A stretch of DNA of 64,000 nt from Bacillus spongiae (GTDB lineage Bacteria > Bacillota > Bacilli > Bacillales > Bacillaceae_K). Shown one piece after another: positions 34,421 through 42,977 of this stretch. The position numbers and the translations under genes are program-made. The stretch's first letter is position 1; each line of letters opens with the position of its first letter. The stretch lies in NCBI RefSeq assembly GCF_037120725.1, contig NZ_JBBAXC010000003.1, positions 1-64,000 of the forward strand, given 5' to 3'. A model generated the notes under the pieces. That model worked only from the letters and a program-made list of their open reading frames with translations. It made no database searches and was not told where the DNA came from.

Positions 34421-34458
34421 TAAAGAGCCACAGTTCACGCGCTGTGGTTCTTATTTTG
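34421..34458. terminator. Bidirectional terminator between the Mrp-like gene and the reductase operon
   Basis: AAGAGCCACAG and CTGTGGTTCTT pair around TTCACGCG, with T-rich flanks on both strands. It separates the two convergent units. Confidence 0.75.
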
Positions 34459-34461
34459 TAG

Positions 34462-34782
34462 CTATTTCTTTTGAATGACATGTTCTCTTAGTTTTCCTAA
34501 GGAGCGTCTGGCCATTTCGCGGTCCTCTGAAGAATCCATAGCATTCAAAAAATGCTCAATCATTGCCTCAAAGTGTTCATCCGTAATATCAAGATGAGCA
34601 TGGGCTCTCTCAATATTTTTGCTTGAATATGTTTCATTATGAAAAACGTGGGAATAAAATGTGTCAGGGTGATGGCTATATCGTTCCTCATCAGCATTTT
34701 GGAATATTTCTTGTAATGAGGGATCCTTTTTTATATTTTGAAAGAATTGTTCCTTTAATTCAAGATGACGATTATTATGCAT
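34462..34782 (-). CDS. Truncated-hemoglobin-like protein
   Basis: The 106-residue protein fits the truncated globin family. It has the B/C-helix LKEQFFQNIKKDPSLQEIF, then DEERYSHHPDTFYSHVF, the E-to-F part with proximal His in NIERAHAHLDITDEHFEAMI (about 57-76) and a G/H-helix IEHFLNAMDSSEDREMARRS. It is a little shorter than usual. Such proteins bind O2 or NO. At the end of a nitrate-reductase-like operon it could detoxify nitric oxide made from nitrite, which is an inference from place. GAAGGAGTC lies before the ATG. Confidence 0.75.
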   Translation of the reverse strand: MHNNRHLELKEQFFQNIKKDPSLQEIFQNADEERYSHHPDTFYSHVFHNETYSSKNIERAHAHLDITDEHFEAMIEHFLNAMDSSEDREMARRSLGKLREHVIQKK

Positions 34783-34800
34783 AATAAAGACTCCTTCCTT

Positions 34801-34995
34801 TTATTGATCAAGCACTTTATCGGCTTTTTTGAAAAATAAAAAGGTGATTATCGTTAAGGCAAACATAAAGCCTAACGACCAAACGTAGTAAGTTAAGTTA
34901 TGGTAATACCCTGCTAAAAATTCTTCAACCATGAATTGAGTAAGAATAATTTGAACCGTTATTAGGCTCATAAATATCCACCAAGCCATTTTCAT
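34801..34995 (-). CDS. Small two-helix membrane protein in the reductase operon (64 aa)
   Basis: AGGAGG lies nine bases before ATG 34995. The 64 residues form two hydrophobic helices (AWWIFMSLITVQIILTQFMV and YYVWSLGFMFALTIITFLFF) joined by a short loop with HNLTYY, ending in a charged tail. It may help anchor or stabilise the Rieske/cytochrome part of the complex. No family is recognised. It lies 13 bases after the Rieske gene. Confidence 0.65.
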   Translation of the reverse strand: MKMAWWIFMSLITVQIILTQFMVEEFLAGYYHNLTYYVWSLGFMFALTIITFLFFKKADKVLDQ

Positions 34996-35008
34996 TTCAT
35001 ATAACCTC

Positions 35009-35512
35009 CTAATGTTGAGCTTGTTCTATACCAATTGCATAGATTTCCTTGTTCTTGAAAGCAAGCTTAATGGATGGTAATCCTCTAGGCGGTGGTCCAG
35101 ATATCACTGAGCCATCTTCTACGTTGAAAAAGCCATTGTGACAAGGACAGACAAGCTCATGTGATTCTTTTTCCCAATATACAGGGCACATTAAATGGGT
35201 ACATTTAATGTTATAGGCGCGATACTCATTATCCGCAATTTTGATTAGAAGTGCTGGGTCATTTTCTTCTGGATAAGAAAATGACACACTATCTCCAACT
35301 TGTAAGTCCTCTTCATTTGCGATAAACAGTTTAAGTTCATCACTTTCTTCTTCCCTTATTTTTGCAAGTGACAAAAGAGGAGTGGAACTTATGAAAAGTA
35401 CGCCCATTAGAGAAAGGGTAGAGGCAATAAATCCTCTCCTATTTAAATCGATTTCTCTTTCTCGTTTATAATTGAAAGCTAACTTACGCAAGTACTCTTC
35501 TATTTTGTTCAT
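35009..35512 (-). CDS. Rieske 2Fe-2S protein
   Basis: The 167-residue protein carries the two Rieske boxes CTHLMCPV (Cys-x-His, about 101-108) and CPCHNGFF (Cys-x-x-His, about 121-128), which hold a 2Fe-2S cluster, and the Pro loop ISGPPPRGLPS. The N-terminus has a hydrophilic head of about 20 residues, then DLNRRGFIASTLSLMGVLF, a twin-arginine-like anchor. So the cluster domain probably sits on the outer face, as in QcrA. It overlaps the ferredoxin gene by four bases. It lies with a cytochrome b-like and a NasC-like gene, suggesting quinol-to-reductase electron flow. Confidence 0.9.
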   Translation of the reverse strand: MNKIEEYLRKLAFNYKREREIDLNRRGFIASTLSLMGVLFISSTPLLSLAKIREEESDELKLFIANEEDLQVGDSVSFSYPEENDPALLIKIADNEYRAYNIKCTHLMCPVYWEKESHELVCPCHNGFFNVEDGSVISGPPPRGLPSIKLAFKNKEIYAIGIEQAQH

Positions 35513-36081
35513 AATGACACTCCTTCATTATCCCAATATCCAAAACGGTGCTCTTTCGTATCAGGCTTTCCAACAACTGTCTTCGTTTCAATAACCGTCC
35601 CCCCGAAATCCCATTTAAATTGAACCGGTTTTGATGGAAAGTTTTTAAGCTCTTCCTCATCCAAGTATTGAATAGTATCTGTTGGACAAACACTAGCACA
35701 CATCGTAGGTCTCCCTTCTTTAGTGCGGTCATAGCACATGTCACATTTATACATGAATTTCTTTTCGTCATCGACTCTTGGGATACCAAATGGACAAGCA
35801 TATGTACAATTTTTGCAACCGATACACTTTTCAAGAGATGCAGATAAAACAAACCCATCTTCTGTTACAGAAATGGCTTGTACAGGACATGACTCTGCGC
35901 ATGCAGGGGTTTCACAGTGCATACAAGGGGTAGGGGAAGTGGCAACAGTCTCACCAGGGTTTAGCTCATCTACGAACATTCTTGATAAGTGGTCATGTCC
36001 ACTACATTCCTCGCACCCAATAACACAAGCGCGGCAGCCAATACACCGTTCATAGTCTATATAGAGTACTTTACTACCCAT
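35509..36081 (-). CDS. Four-cluster 4Fe-4S ferredoxin subunit (NrfC/DmsB type)
   Basis: The protein of about 190 residues has four Cys groups: CIGCRACVIGCEECSG (about 13-28), CMHCETPACAESCP (about 53-66), CIGCKNCTYACPFG (about 85-98) and CDMCYDRTKEGRPTMCASVCP (about 112-132). It is the electron-transfer partner class of molybdopterin reductases. It has no signal peptide, so it works in the cytoplasm. ATG 36081 lies after AGGTGAG and overlaps the stop of the catalytic gene, showing translational coupling. Confidence 0.9.
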   Translation of the reverse strand: MGSKVLYIDYERCIGCRACVIGCEECSGHDHLSRMFVDELNPGETVATSPTPCMHCETPACAESCPVQAISVTEDGFVLSASLEKCIGCKNCTYACPFGIPRVDDEKKFMYKCDMCYDRTKEGRPTMCASVCPTDTIQYLDEEELKNFPSKPVQFKWDFGGTVIETKTVVGKPDTKEHRFGYWDNEGVSL

Positions 36082-38233
36082 GTCTCTCACCTACAGATTC
36101 AATTTTTTCAAGTTTTGCGGCACAAACCTTGAATTCAGGAATTTTTGATTTTGGTTCCAGGGCAGGATTTGTTAAATGATTAATTGCAAGCTGTTTTCCC
36201 CAGTGATAAGGAACAAAAATCATATCTTCTCTAATAATCTTAGTTATCTTAGCTACGACTTTAATACTTCCTCTTGGACTTGAAATCTGTACCATTTCAC
36301 CATTTGATATGTTATATTTCATTGCTAAACTAGGGTGCATTTCTACATAAGGGTCAGGACAGAAATTTCGAAGTGCCTCAATTCTTCTTGTTTGATTACC
36401 ACTTAAATAATGATAGACTACACGACCCGTCGAAAGTATAAGAGGGTATTCTTTACTAACCTTTTCATTTGGTCCCTTATGTTCAAAAGCTAAAATTCGA
36501 GCCTTTCCATCTGGAAAGTTAAATTTCTTGTCTTCAAAAAGGCGAGGCATTCCTTCATCTTCCTCCGTAGGACATGGCCAGAACACACCTTGCATTTTAT
36601 CGAGTTTTTCGTAGGTAATTCCGTAATAATCGGCAATTCCCCCTTTGCTAGCTAGACGAAGTTCATTAAATATTTCTTCTGGGGAATTATAGGTAAAGTA
36701 TTTTTCTCTTCCTAGTTTTTTAGCAAGTTCACAAATAATCTCCCAATCGGATTTTACTTGACCCGGCCTTCTATCAATTCCTTTTAGTCTTACCACTCTG
36801 CCTTCAATATTTGTGGTAGTACCGTTATCTTCAATCCAAACGGTAGAAGGCAATATCACATCGGCAAGCTCTGCTGATTCAGACATAAACATGTCAATGG
36901 CAACGAAAAATTCAAGACTTTTTAAATACTTTGAAACATCCCCGACAGAAGGTGAGGAGACAATAGGGTTACTGCATACTAGTAACAATCCTTTAATTTC
37001 TTTCCCCAGTTGTTGTAGAATCTCGAATGCACTCATTCCAGGTCCAGGTATTTCTTTCTCTTCTACACCCCAAACACTTGCAATATATTCACGTGCATTA
37101 GGGTCGGTAATTTTTCGAAAGCCAGGAAGTTGATCTGTCTTTTGACCGTGTTCCCGCCCACCTTGTCCATTTCCTTGACCTGTAAAGGTAGCAAAACCAG
37201 ATCCTTTTCTACCAATTTTTCCTGAAACGAGGGAAAGGTTTACGTAAGTTGAAACGGCATCTGTTCCTGTAGCATGTTGCTCAACTCCACGTGCAAACAT
37301 AACCATTCCTCCTTTTGCTTTTCCATAAAGTCTGGCGGCGGTTATAATTTTTTCAGGAGCTACCCCTGTGATTTCTGCTACCCTTTGAGGGGTATAAGAT
37401 TTCACCGTTTCTTTTAGTTCTTGATATCCGGTTGTATGCTGCTCGATAAAGGTTTTATCCACTAATCCCTCCTCTATCATGACATGTAAAAGTCCGTTCC
37501 CCATTGCCACATCCGTACCAGGTCTCAGATCTAAATGAACATCTGCAACTAATGCAGTTTTGGTTTGTCTAGGATCAATGATAATTAATTTAGCGCCCCG
37601 GTCTCTAGCCCCCCAAATATATGGCATGGAAAGTGGGTGACATTCTGCTGTATTGGATCCTGCGATGACAAGTACATCAGCTTCTTTTATATCTGACCAC
37701 GGATTGGTAGAACCTCGATCAATTCCAACACTTTGATTAAAAGCAACAGAAGCGGAAGACATGCAGTAACGACCATTGTAATCAATATTTTTTGTACCTA
37801 GTCCAATCCGGGCAAATTTCCCCATTAAATAGCATTTTTCATTGGTCATTGATGAGCCGCTATATAATCCAACAGCATTTTTTCCATGTTTATTTTGGAT
37901 ATCTAGAAATTTAGATGTTATTAAATCTAATGCTTCCTCCCATGTTGCCTGCTGTAGACTTCCGTTTTTCCTAATTAGTGGATGTAGGATTCGTTCACGA
38001 TGTTCTGATTGTCTATAGGCAGCTACCCCTTTTGGGCAAAGTCTTCCACCATTCATAGGGAAGTCGTAACGTGGTTCGACTCCTAAAACGGATTTGTCCT
38101 CTGTTTTGACTCGAATATTCATCCCGCATTGCATTCCACAAAAACAACAGTGTGTTGATATGAGCTCTTCACCATCGCGTTTAATAGGTTCATAATTTCT
38201 TTGCGAGTAATTTTCATTCTGAATATGTCCCAT
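36074..38233 (-). CDS. NasC/NapA-like molybdopterin oxidoreductase (probable nitrate reductase catalytic subunit)
   Basis: The 719-residue protein belongs to the DMSO-reductase family. An N-terminal 4Fe-4S motif HCCFCGMQCGMNI with GGRLCPKGVAAY (about 28-74) is followed by the Mo-ligand region IDYNGRYCMSSASVAF (about 145-160). Its Cys and MSSA context match NasC/NapA nitrate reductases rather than formate dehydrogenases (which have C/U-H) or NarG (Asp). GQGNGQGGREHGQKTDQLPG and the MGD-binding C-terminal domain (from about 600) also fit. No Tat signal is seen, so it is cytoplasmic. Divergent narK genes and nearby mobA support nitrate as substrate; another oxyanion cannot be excluded. The start touches the end of the cytochrome b-like gene. 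Confidence 0.85.
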   Translation of the reverse strand: MGHIQNENYSQRNYEPIKRDGEELISTHCCFCGMQCGMNIRVKTEDKSVLGVEPRYDFPMNGGRLCPKGVAAYRQSEHRERILHPLIRKNGSLQQATWEEALDLITSKFLDIQNKHGKNAVGLYSGSSMTNEKCYLMGKFARIGLGTKNIDYNGRYCMSSASVAFNQSVGIDRGSTNPWSDIKEADVLVIAGSNTAECHPLSMPYIWGARDRGAKLIIIDPRQTKTALVADVHLDLRPGTDVAMGNGLLHVMIEEGLVDKTFIEQHTTGYQELKETVKSYTPQRVAEITGVAPEKIITAARLYGKAKGGMVMFARGVEQHATGTDAVSTYVNLSLVSGKIGRKGSGFATFTGQGNGQGGREHGQKTDQLPGFRKITDPNAREYIASVWGVEEKEIPGPGMSAFEILQQLGKEIKGLLLVCSNPIVSSPSVGDVSKYLKSLEFFVAIDMFMSESAELADVILPSTVWIEDNGTTTNIEGRVVRLKGIDRRPGQVKSDWEIICELAKKLGREKYFTYNSPEEIFNELRLASKGGIADYYGITYEKLDKMQGVFWPCPTEEDEGMPRLFEDKKFNFPDGKARILAFEHKGPNEKVSKEYPLILSTGRVVYHYLSGNQTRRIEALRNFCPDPYVEMHPSLAMKYNISNGEMVQISSPRGSIKVVAKITKIIREDMIFVPYHWGKQLAINHLTNPALEPKSKIPEFKVCAAKLEKIESVGERHG

Positions 38234-39330
38234 TAAGAATCTCCTTTCTGCTGAACTAACCCGTTTCTCTGATTCGGTTCTAATACAAGGTTACTTTGCC
38301 CTAAGTGAATTTTCGCTCCGTACCCTCCAAGACGATGGCTTACTCTTCTGCATTCTGAACACATATCTGAAAAATGAAGCCATGATTGATCGATAGGAAG
38401 AGGAAGGTTTCGCTTTTTCAAAGAGAGCTGCACATCTTTAATTTGAGTATTGGTTGCATACTCTCTTCCACATCTAGCGCATGGTTTTTGTTCCTCAAGT
38501 GCATGGTACATCGGTACAATAACGGCTAAAAATCTTAGCGGTAAATGCCAGAACTTACTAAATGGAAAGTAAAGAAGAAAGATAATCACAGTGACCTGAT
38601 GAATTATTGAGATTCCCATATAAAAGAAACCTTCCATCCACATTGCCGAAACCGTTAGTAAGGATCCTGTAATAGAAATAGCAATTAAGAGAACAAGTGG
38701 GAAAAAGTCATATTCTTTTGATTGTTCAACAATTTTCTTTTGATCCGTAACCCTCCGGTACATGGCCATCACGCAGCCAATAATGACAAGAATGCCAGTC
38801 CAGTTAAGCCCGTGATAAATGATAAAAGCAAAAATTCCATCAACCTTCATATGAAATAAGGGGATCCCAAACATAACGGCTGCGTATGTTTTTTGATCTA
38901 CTAGCTCAAAGTGTAACCAGTTCAACACTAAAGCAAAGGTAATGGCAAAGGAGAAGAGAACTCCCCAAGAGATGAAGAAATGCTGAAGCCATCTGTAAAC
39001 CGAACGTTTTCGAATAAACTTTTGTTCACCGATGTTAGAGTAAAGTGTTTGGAAAATAAATTTCAATCCTTTTAAACTAAGCATCATTTTAATTCCTTGT
39101 TTCCAAAGTCTTCTAGTAGGAGGACGAAGTGTCCAGGAGGTGATTCTAATCGTTAGTAGGATGAAACAAATAGTGGTTGCCCATAAATATCCATATAACG
39201 CCATATCAAAATATCCAAACTGTTCGGATCCAATATACACAGAAAAAAAGGTAAGTACTAAAACAATAAAAGCATTTCTTGCTGACTTTTTTGTGAATAA
39301 AAATGATTCCTCGTATGGAGAAAAATCCAT
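38233..39330 (-). CDS. Cytochrome b-like membrane protein with C-terminal double CxxC domain
   Basis: The protein of about 365 residues has about seven membrane helices. His residues that could hold heme are in RWLQHFFISWGVLFSFAITF, FHMKVDGIFAFIIYHGL, ISIIHQVTVIIFLLYFPF and WHLPLRF, a pattern of NarI/DsrM-like quinol oxidising subunits. The cytoplasmic C-terminus then has CARCGREYATN and CSECRRVSHR (about 291-340), two CxxC pairs that could hold zinc or a cluster. AAAGGGG lies eight bases before ATG 39330. It is the first gene of the six-gene operon and probably feeds electrons from quinol. Confidence 0.75.
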   Translation of the reverse strand: MDFSPYEESFLFTKKSARNAFIVLVLTFFSVYIGSEQFGYFDMALYGYLWATTICFILLTIRITSWTLRPPTRRLWKQGIKMMLSLKGLKFIFQTLYSNIGEQKFIRKRSVYRWLQHFFISWGVLFSFAITFALVLNWLHFELVDQKTYAAVMFGIPLFHMKVDGIFAFIIYHGLNWTGILVIIGCVMAMYRRVTDQKKIVEQSKEYDFFPLVLLIAISITGSLLTVSAMWMEGFFYMGISIIHQVTVIIFLLYFPFSKFWHLPLRFLAVIVPMYHALEEQKPCARCGREYATNTQIKDVQLSLKKRNLPLPIDQSWLHFSDMCSECRRVSHRLGGYGAKIHLGQSNLVLEPNQRNGLVQQKGDS

Positions 39331-39484
39331 CACTATTGCCCCTTTTCAATAAATTCCTCGTTATTATTCCAATATTTTCTTGAACTATACTTTAACAAAA
39401 GAGATTCTTTTCTATTAATTTCTGTATACGAAAATGATTGAAAAGAATAATAAAAAGGAAAAAAGAATACCAGGGGGTTAATTC

Positions 39485-40789
39485 ATGTCAAGGATCACAC
39501 AATGGGATCCCGAAAATAAAGTGTACTGGGAACAAGAAGGAAAACGTCATGCAAGAAGAAATCTATGGATTTCAATTTTTGCTTTAATGCTTGCCTTTAT
39601 CGTATGGCAAATCTGGTCTGTAACAGCTGTAAGATTAAATGATGTGGGCTTTTCATTTTCTGAAAATGAGTTATTTACTTTAGCGGCACTACCTGGACTA
39701 GTGGGTGCAACATTTCGTATATTCTTTACATTTATGCCCGGAATCGTAGGAGGAAGAAATTGGACAGTTATTAGTACAGGGTTACTCTTATTTCCAGCCA
39801 TCGGAATCGGGTTTGCTGTACAAAACCCAGAAACTTCTTTTATGACCATGTCTATTCTTGCAGCTCTTTGTGGAATTGGTGGAGGAAATTTTTCAAGTTC
39901 TATGGCGAATATATCTCCTTTTTATCCGAAAGCAGAAAAAGGGACCGCAAATGGATTAAATGCTGGTATTGGGAACTTAGGTGTAAGCATTGTCCAGTTT
40001 GTTACGCCTATCATTATTTTTACACCTTGGCTCGGAATGCTAACAGGTGGAGCGCAAATTTTACAAGATGGATCGGAAATTTTCTTGCAAAACGCAGCAT
40101 TTATTTGGGTTGTGCCAATTACTATTCTTACCATATTAGCCTTTTTTGGAATGGATAATTTGCCTGGAATGAAACAATCGTTTAAGGAGCAAGCCGCCAT
40201 TTTTAAAGAAAAGCATATGTGGATTATGGCTTGGTTGTATACGATGTGCTTTGGGTCGTTTATTGGTTATGCAGCAGCATTTCCTCTTTTGATCCGACAA
40301 GAGTTTCCAGATTCAGGCGGAGCGGGTTTAGCATTTTTAGGCCCGTTAGTAGGGGCAGCTATACGACCGATGGGTGGTTGGATTTCAGATAAGATAGGAA
40401 GCGGAGCAAAGGTTACCTTTTACGATACAATCCTCTTGTTAGCAGCAACGTTAAGCGTCATATACTTTCTTAACAATCAACAGTTTACCGGATTTCTTAT
40501 CTCATTCATCGTTCTATTCTTGGCAACAGGGATTGCAAATGGTTCTACTTTCAGAATGGTTCCCTTTATTTTTGTTGATGACAAAGCAAAGCTTTCTGCA
40601 CCAGTGTTAGGGTTTATCGCTGCTATTGGGGCGTATGGGGCCTTTTTAATTCCAAAGATTTTTGGATGGTCTATTAATTCAACGGGGTCAGCAAACCTAG
40701 CTCTTTATTTATTCCTTGCTTACTATGTTATAAGCCTTTTAGTATGCTGGTACTTTTATTCTAGAAAAAACGCAGAGGTAAAATGTTAA
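39485..40789 (+). CDS. narK: NarK-family nitrate/nitrite transporter 1
   Basis: The 434-residue MFS protein has twelve helices. Family marks are RIFFTFMPGIVGGRNWTVIS (Arg of the nitrate site, about 77-96), the nitrate signatures CGIGGGNFSSSMANISPFYP and GLNAGIGNLGVSIVQF (about 156-171), and the second-half Arg in GAAIRPMGGWISDKIG. It starts with a conserved SRITQWDPENKVYWEQEGKR head. CAGGGGG precedes the ATG. It diverges from the reductase operon, with about 150 bases between, so shared control is likely. Nitrate uptake or nitrite export is the expected job. Confidence 0.92.
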   Translation: MSRITQWDPENKVYWEQEGKRHARRNLWISIFALMLAFIVWQIWSVTAVRLNDVGFSFSENELFTLAALPGLVGATFRIFFTFMPGIVGGRNWTVISTGLLLFPAIGIGFAVQNPETSFMTMSILAALCGIGGGNFSSSMANISPFYPKAEKGTANGLNAGIGNLGVSIVQFVTPIIIFTPWLGMLTGGAQILQDGSEIFLQNAAFIWVVPITILTILAFFGMDNLPGMKQSFKEQAAIFKEKHMWIMAWLYTMCFGSFIGYAAAFPLLIRQEFPDSGGAGLAFLGPLVGAAIRPMGGWISDKIGSGAKVTFYDTILLLAATLSVIYFLNNQQFTGFLISFIVLFLATGIANGSTFRMVPFIFVDDKAKLSAPVLGFIAAIGAYGAFLIPKIFGWSINSTGSANLALYLFLAYYVISLLVCWYFYSRKNAEVKC

Positions 40790-40813
40790 ATATAATGGTT
40801 AAGGGGACTTAAA

Positions 40814-42118
40814 ATGAAAAGATTAACAGAGTGGGATCCTTCCGATAAAAAATTTTGGGAACATAAAGGAAAAAGAATTGCAACGAGAAACCTTTGGATA
40901 TCTACTATTGCACTTCACCTAGCATTTTGTATATGGCAAATGTGGTCTGTTATGACGATTAATCTCCCTAAGGTTGGATTTACATATACGACAGATCAAA
41001 TGTTTACGTTAACCGCTATTCCAGCATTAGTTGGTGCTGTTCTTCGGATGTTTTACTCAATCGCTATTACCTATCTTGGTGGTCGAACCTGGACAGTAAT
41101 TAGTACGATTATTTTAATCATACCTGCTATTGGAATTGGAATTGCAATCCAAAATACAAATACGCCATTTATAACAATGGCAATACTTTCAGCTCTTTGT
41201 GGGGTGGGAGGAGCTAATTTTGCTTCGTCTATGGCTAATATCGGGCCGTATTTTCCAAAGGAAAAGCAAGGAACAGCTCTTGGTATTAATGGGGGGATAG
41301 GTAATCTCGGTGTCAGTATGGTTCAGCTCGTAGCTCCAATTGCTATAGGAATCCCTTTATTTGGAACATTATTAGGTGGACCGCAACTTTTAGTTTTAGA
41401 ATCAGGTAACCAAAATATATGGTTACAAAATGGCGCTTTAATCTGGGTTCTTCCTTTAATACTCATTTCAATTGTTGCCTTTTTTGGAATGAATAATTTA
41501 CCTTCACCAAAGGTTTCTTTAGTAGAGCAAGCGCAAGTATTCAAAGGTAAACATATGTACTTAATTACTATTCTATATATTATGTCTTTTGGTTCTTTTA
41601 TCGGGTACTCTGCTGCTTTTCCTTTACTAATAAACAAGGAGTTTCCTGAGGTGAATGCTTTACAACTTGCATTTTTAGGTCCGCTATTAGGTGCAAGCTT
41701 TCGTACCGTCGGTGGTTATTTGGCTGATAAAATGGGAGGGGCTATCGTCACATTTGCCTCAGTCATTACAATGATGATTGCAACAGCTGGTGTGGTTTAT
41801 TTTGTAGGTGAATCAAAGAGTTTCGTTGGCTTTTTTATAATGTTTATGATCCTTTTTTTAGCCGGGGGAATTGCAAATGGCTCAATATTTCGTATGATTC
41901 CAATCATATTTGGACCGAAAGAAACCCCTGCAGCTATTGGGTTTAGTGCAGCCATAGGTGCTTTTGGTGGTTTCTTTATACCAAAGCTATTTGGATGGTC
42001 GTTTCAATATTCAGGAGGGCCACAACCTGCCCTTTATGTGTTTATCTCCTATTACTTTTTATGTTCAATTATTTTATGGATTTATTATGCAAGGCCAAAT
42101 GCAGAAATGAAATGCTAA
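40814..42118 (+). CDS. NarK-family nitrate/nitrite transporter 2
   Basis: This is a tandem paralogue of the preceding gene, 434 residues too, with 24 bases between them. The same features recur: KRLTEWDPSDKKFWEHKGKR, LRMFYSIAITYLGGRTWTVI, CGVGGANFASSMANIGPYFP, GINGGIGNLGVSMVQL and GASFRTVGGYLADKMG. The pair could split nitrate/proton symport and nitrate/nitrite exchange, as NarK1 and NarK2 do in other bacteria. The two proteins differ at many sites, so the duplication is old. Confidence 0.92.
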   Translation: MKRLTEWDPSDKKFWEHKGKRIATRNLWISTIALHLAFCIWQMWSVMTINLPKVGFTYTTDQMFTLTAIPALVGAVLRMFYSIAITYLGGRTWTVISTIILIIPAIGIGIAIQNTNTPFITMAILSALCGVGGANFASSMANIGPYFPKEKQGTALGINGGIGNLGVSMVQLVAPIAIGIPLFGTLLGGPQLLVLESGNQNIWLQNGALIWVLPLILISIVAFFGMNNLPSPKVSLVEQAQVFKGKHMYLITILYIMSFGSFIGYSAAFPLLINKEFPEVNALQLAFLGPLLGASFRTVGGYLADKMGGAIVTFASVITMMIATAGVVYFVGESKSFVGFFIMFMILFLAGGIANGSIFRMIPIIFGPKETPAAIGFSAAIGAFGGFFIPKLFGWSFQYSGGPQPALYVFISYYFLCSIILWIYYARPNAEMKC

Positions 42119-42749
42119 AAGATATTAGCTTAAGGGGTATCTCCTTGTTAGTTGTATCAGTATAGTTAACAAGGATATGCCGAAATACTAGTGAGGCTTT
42201 TTCTAGGTAAACTCCAAGCGACGGTTGTTTCTTTTTCTGCCTTCGGTTTTCCACCCACGTACAGAAAATGGAGAGAAATACAATTTTGCCTTCAAAAATT
42301 CAATAGTTGGTTCTACATCGATTTCCATTTTCAATTGTTGCCTTCTTTTGTACTTGTACAATGAACAGTCTTCACACTCTTAGATTTTGAACTTCTGTTC
42401 TTAGCCTGTACGGTCATTGCGAACAGAATAATAAAGAAATTGATGATTAGAGCAAATATAGGTATCTGTTTCTTTATCATACTCACAATTGTCAGAATTA
42501 AATGTGTTTTGTCGGTATATTTTCTTTTGTTAAGTATCCCTGTATATAAACGATCTAAATATAATTATCGTAGTGCTATTAGTACACTAACTTAAAGGCT
42601 GTGTAGCAAGGTGCTTATTTTCGTTGTATAGGCACTTATTCTAGATAGTACTGCATATACTACATATTAAAGAAAAAGATAAATAAAGCTATTTAACATC
42701 CAAACTATAAGTTTTATATTTAGAATTTATAGATTTTAGAATCTTTTAG
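42119..42749. other. Intergenic stretch between narK and the manganese importer
   Basis: An imperfect hairpin at 42142-42173 (CCTTGTTA ... TTAACAAGG) follows the narK pair but lacks a T run. A minus-strand frame at 42331-42480 could encode a 49-residue peptide (MIKKQIPIFALIINFFIILF, then AMTVQAKNRSSKSK) with a signal-like start. Its ribosome site is poor, so I do not list it as a gene. The rest is AT-rich with no visible gene. Confidence 0.45.
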
Positions 42750-42794
42750 TTGACTTTTTATAAGTCAATCTATATTATTTTGCATTAGGGAAAC
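42750..42794 (+). promoter_or_regulatory. Promoter with MntR-like operator for the manganese ABC importer
   Basis: TTGACT (42750-42755) and TATTAT (42773-42778) are 17 bases apart. Overlapping the start site lies TTTTGCATTAGGGAAAC (42778-42794), very close to the MntR boxes of B. subtilis mntA and mntH (TTTGCnTnAnGGAAAC). The -35 also sits in an inverted repeat TTGACTT/AAGTCAA. MntR with Mn(II) would repress transcription. Confidence 0.7.
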
Positions 42795-42977
42795 ATTTTG
42801 AGAATACATCAATTTTTGTTGTCTCACATGATCCATAATCAAAGATTATTTTTTACTCAAAAAGTTGGACGAAGGAAAAATAAATGCTCTTCGCTAATTC
42901 TTTTAAGATATACCAAAACAAAAATGATTTGTACTATAAAGCTTTTACAGGGGTTCCACTTTAAAGGAGGATAAATT

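Noticed and set aside
35484-35858. Minus-strand 124-codon frame in the reductase operon
   Set aside because: It overlaps the ferredoxin gene in another frame; the ferredoxin has four clear Cys motifs.
36074-38233. Formate dehydrogenase alpha subunit as an alternative call
   Set aside because: The Mo-ligand context GRYCMSSAS fits NasC/NapA, not the Cys/Sec-His motif of formate dehydrogenases, and NarK genes adjoin.
42331-42480. Minus-strand frame for a 49-residue signal-peptide-like protein
   Set aside because: Poor ribosome site and no conserved look; noted in the intergenic entry but not called as a gene.
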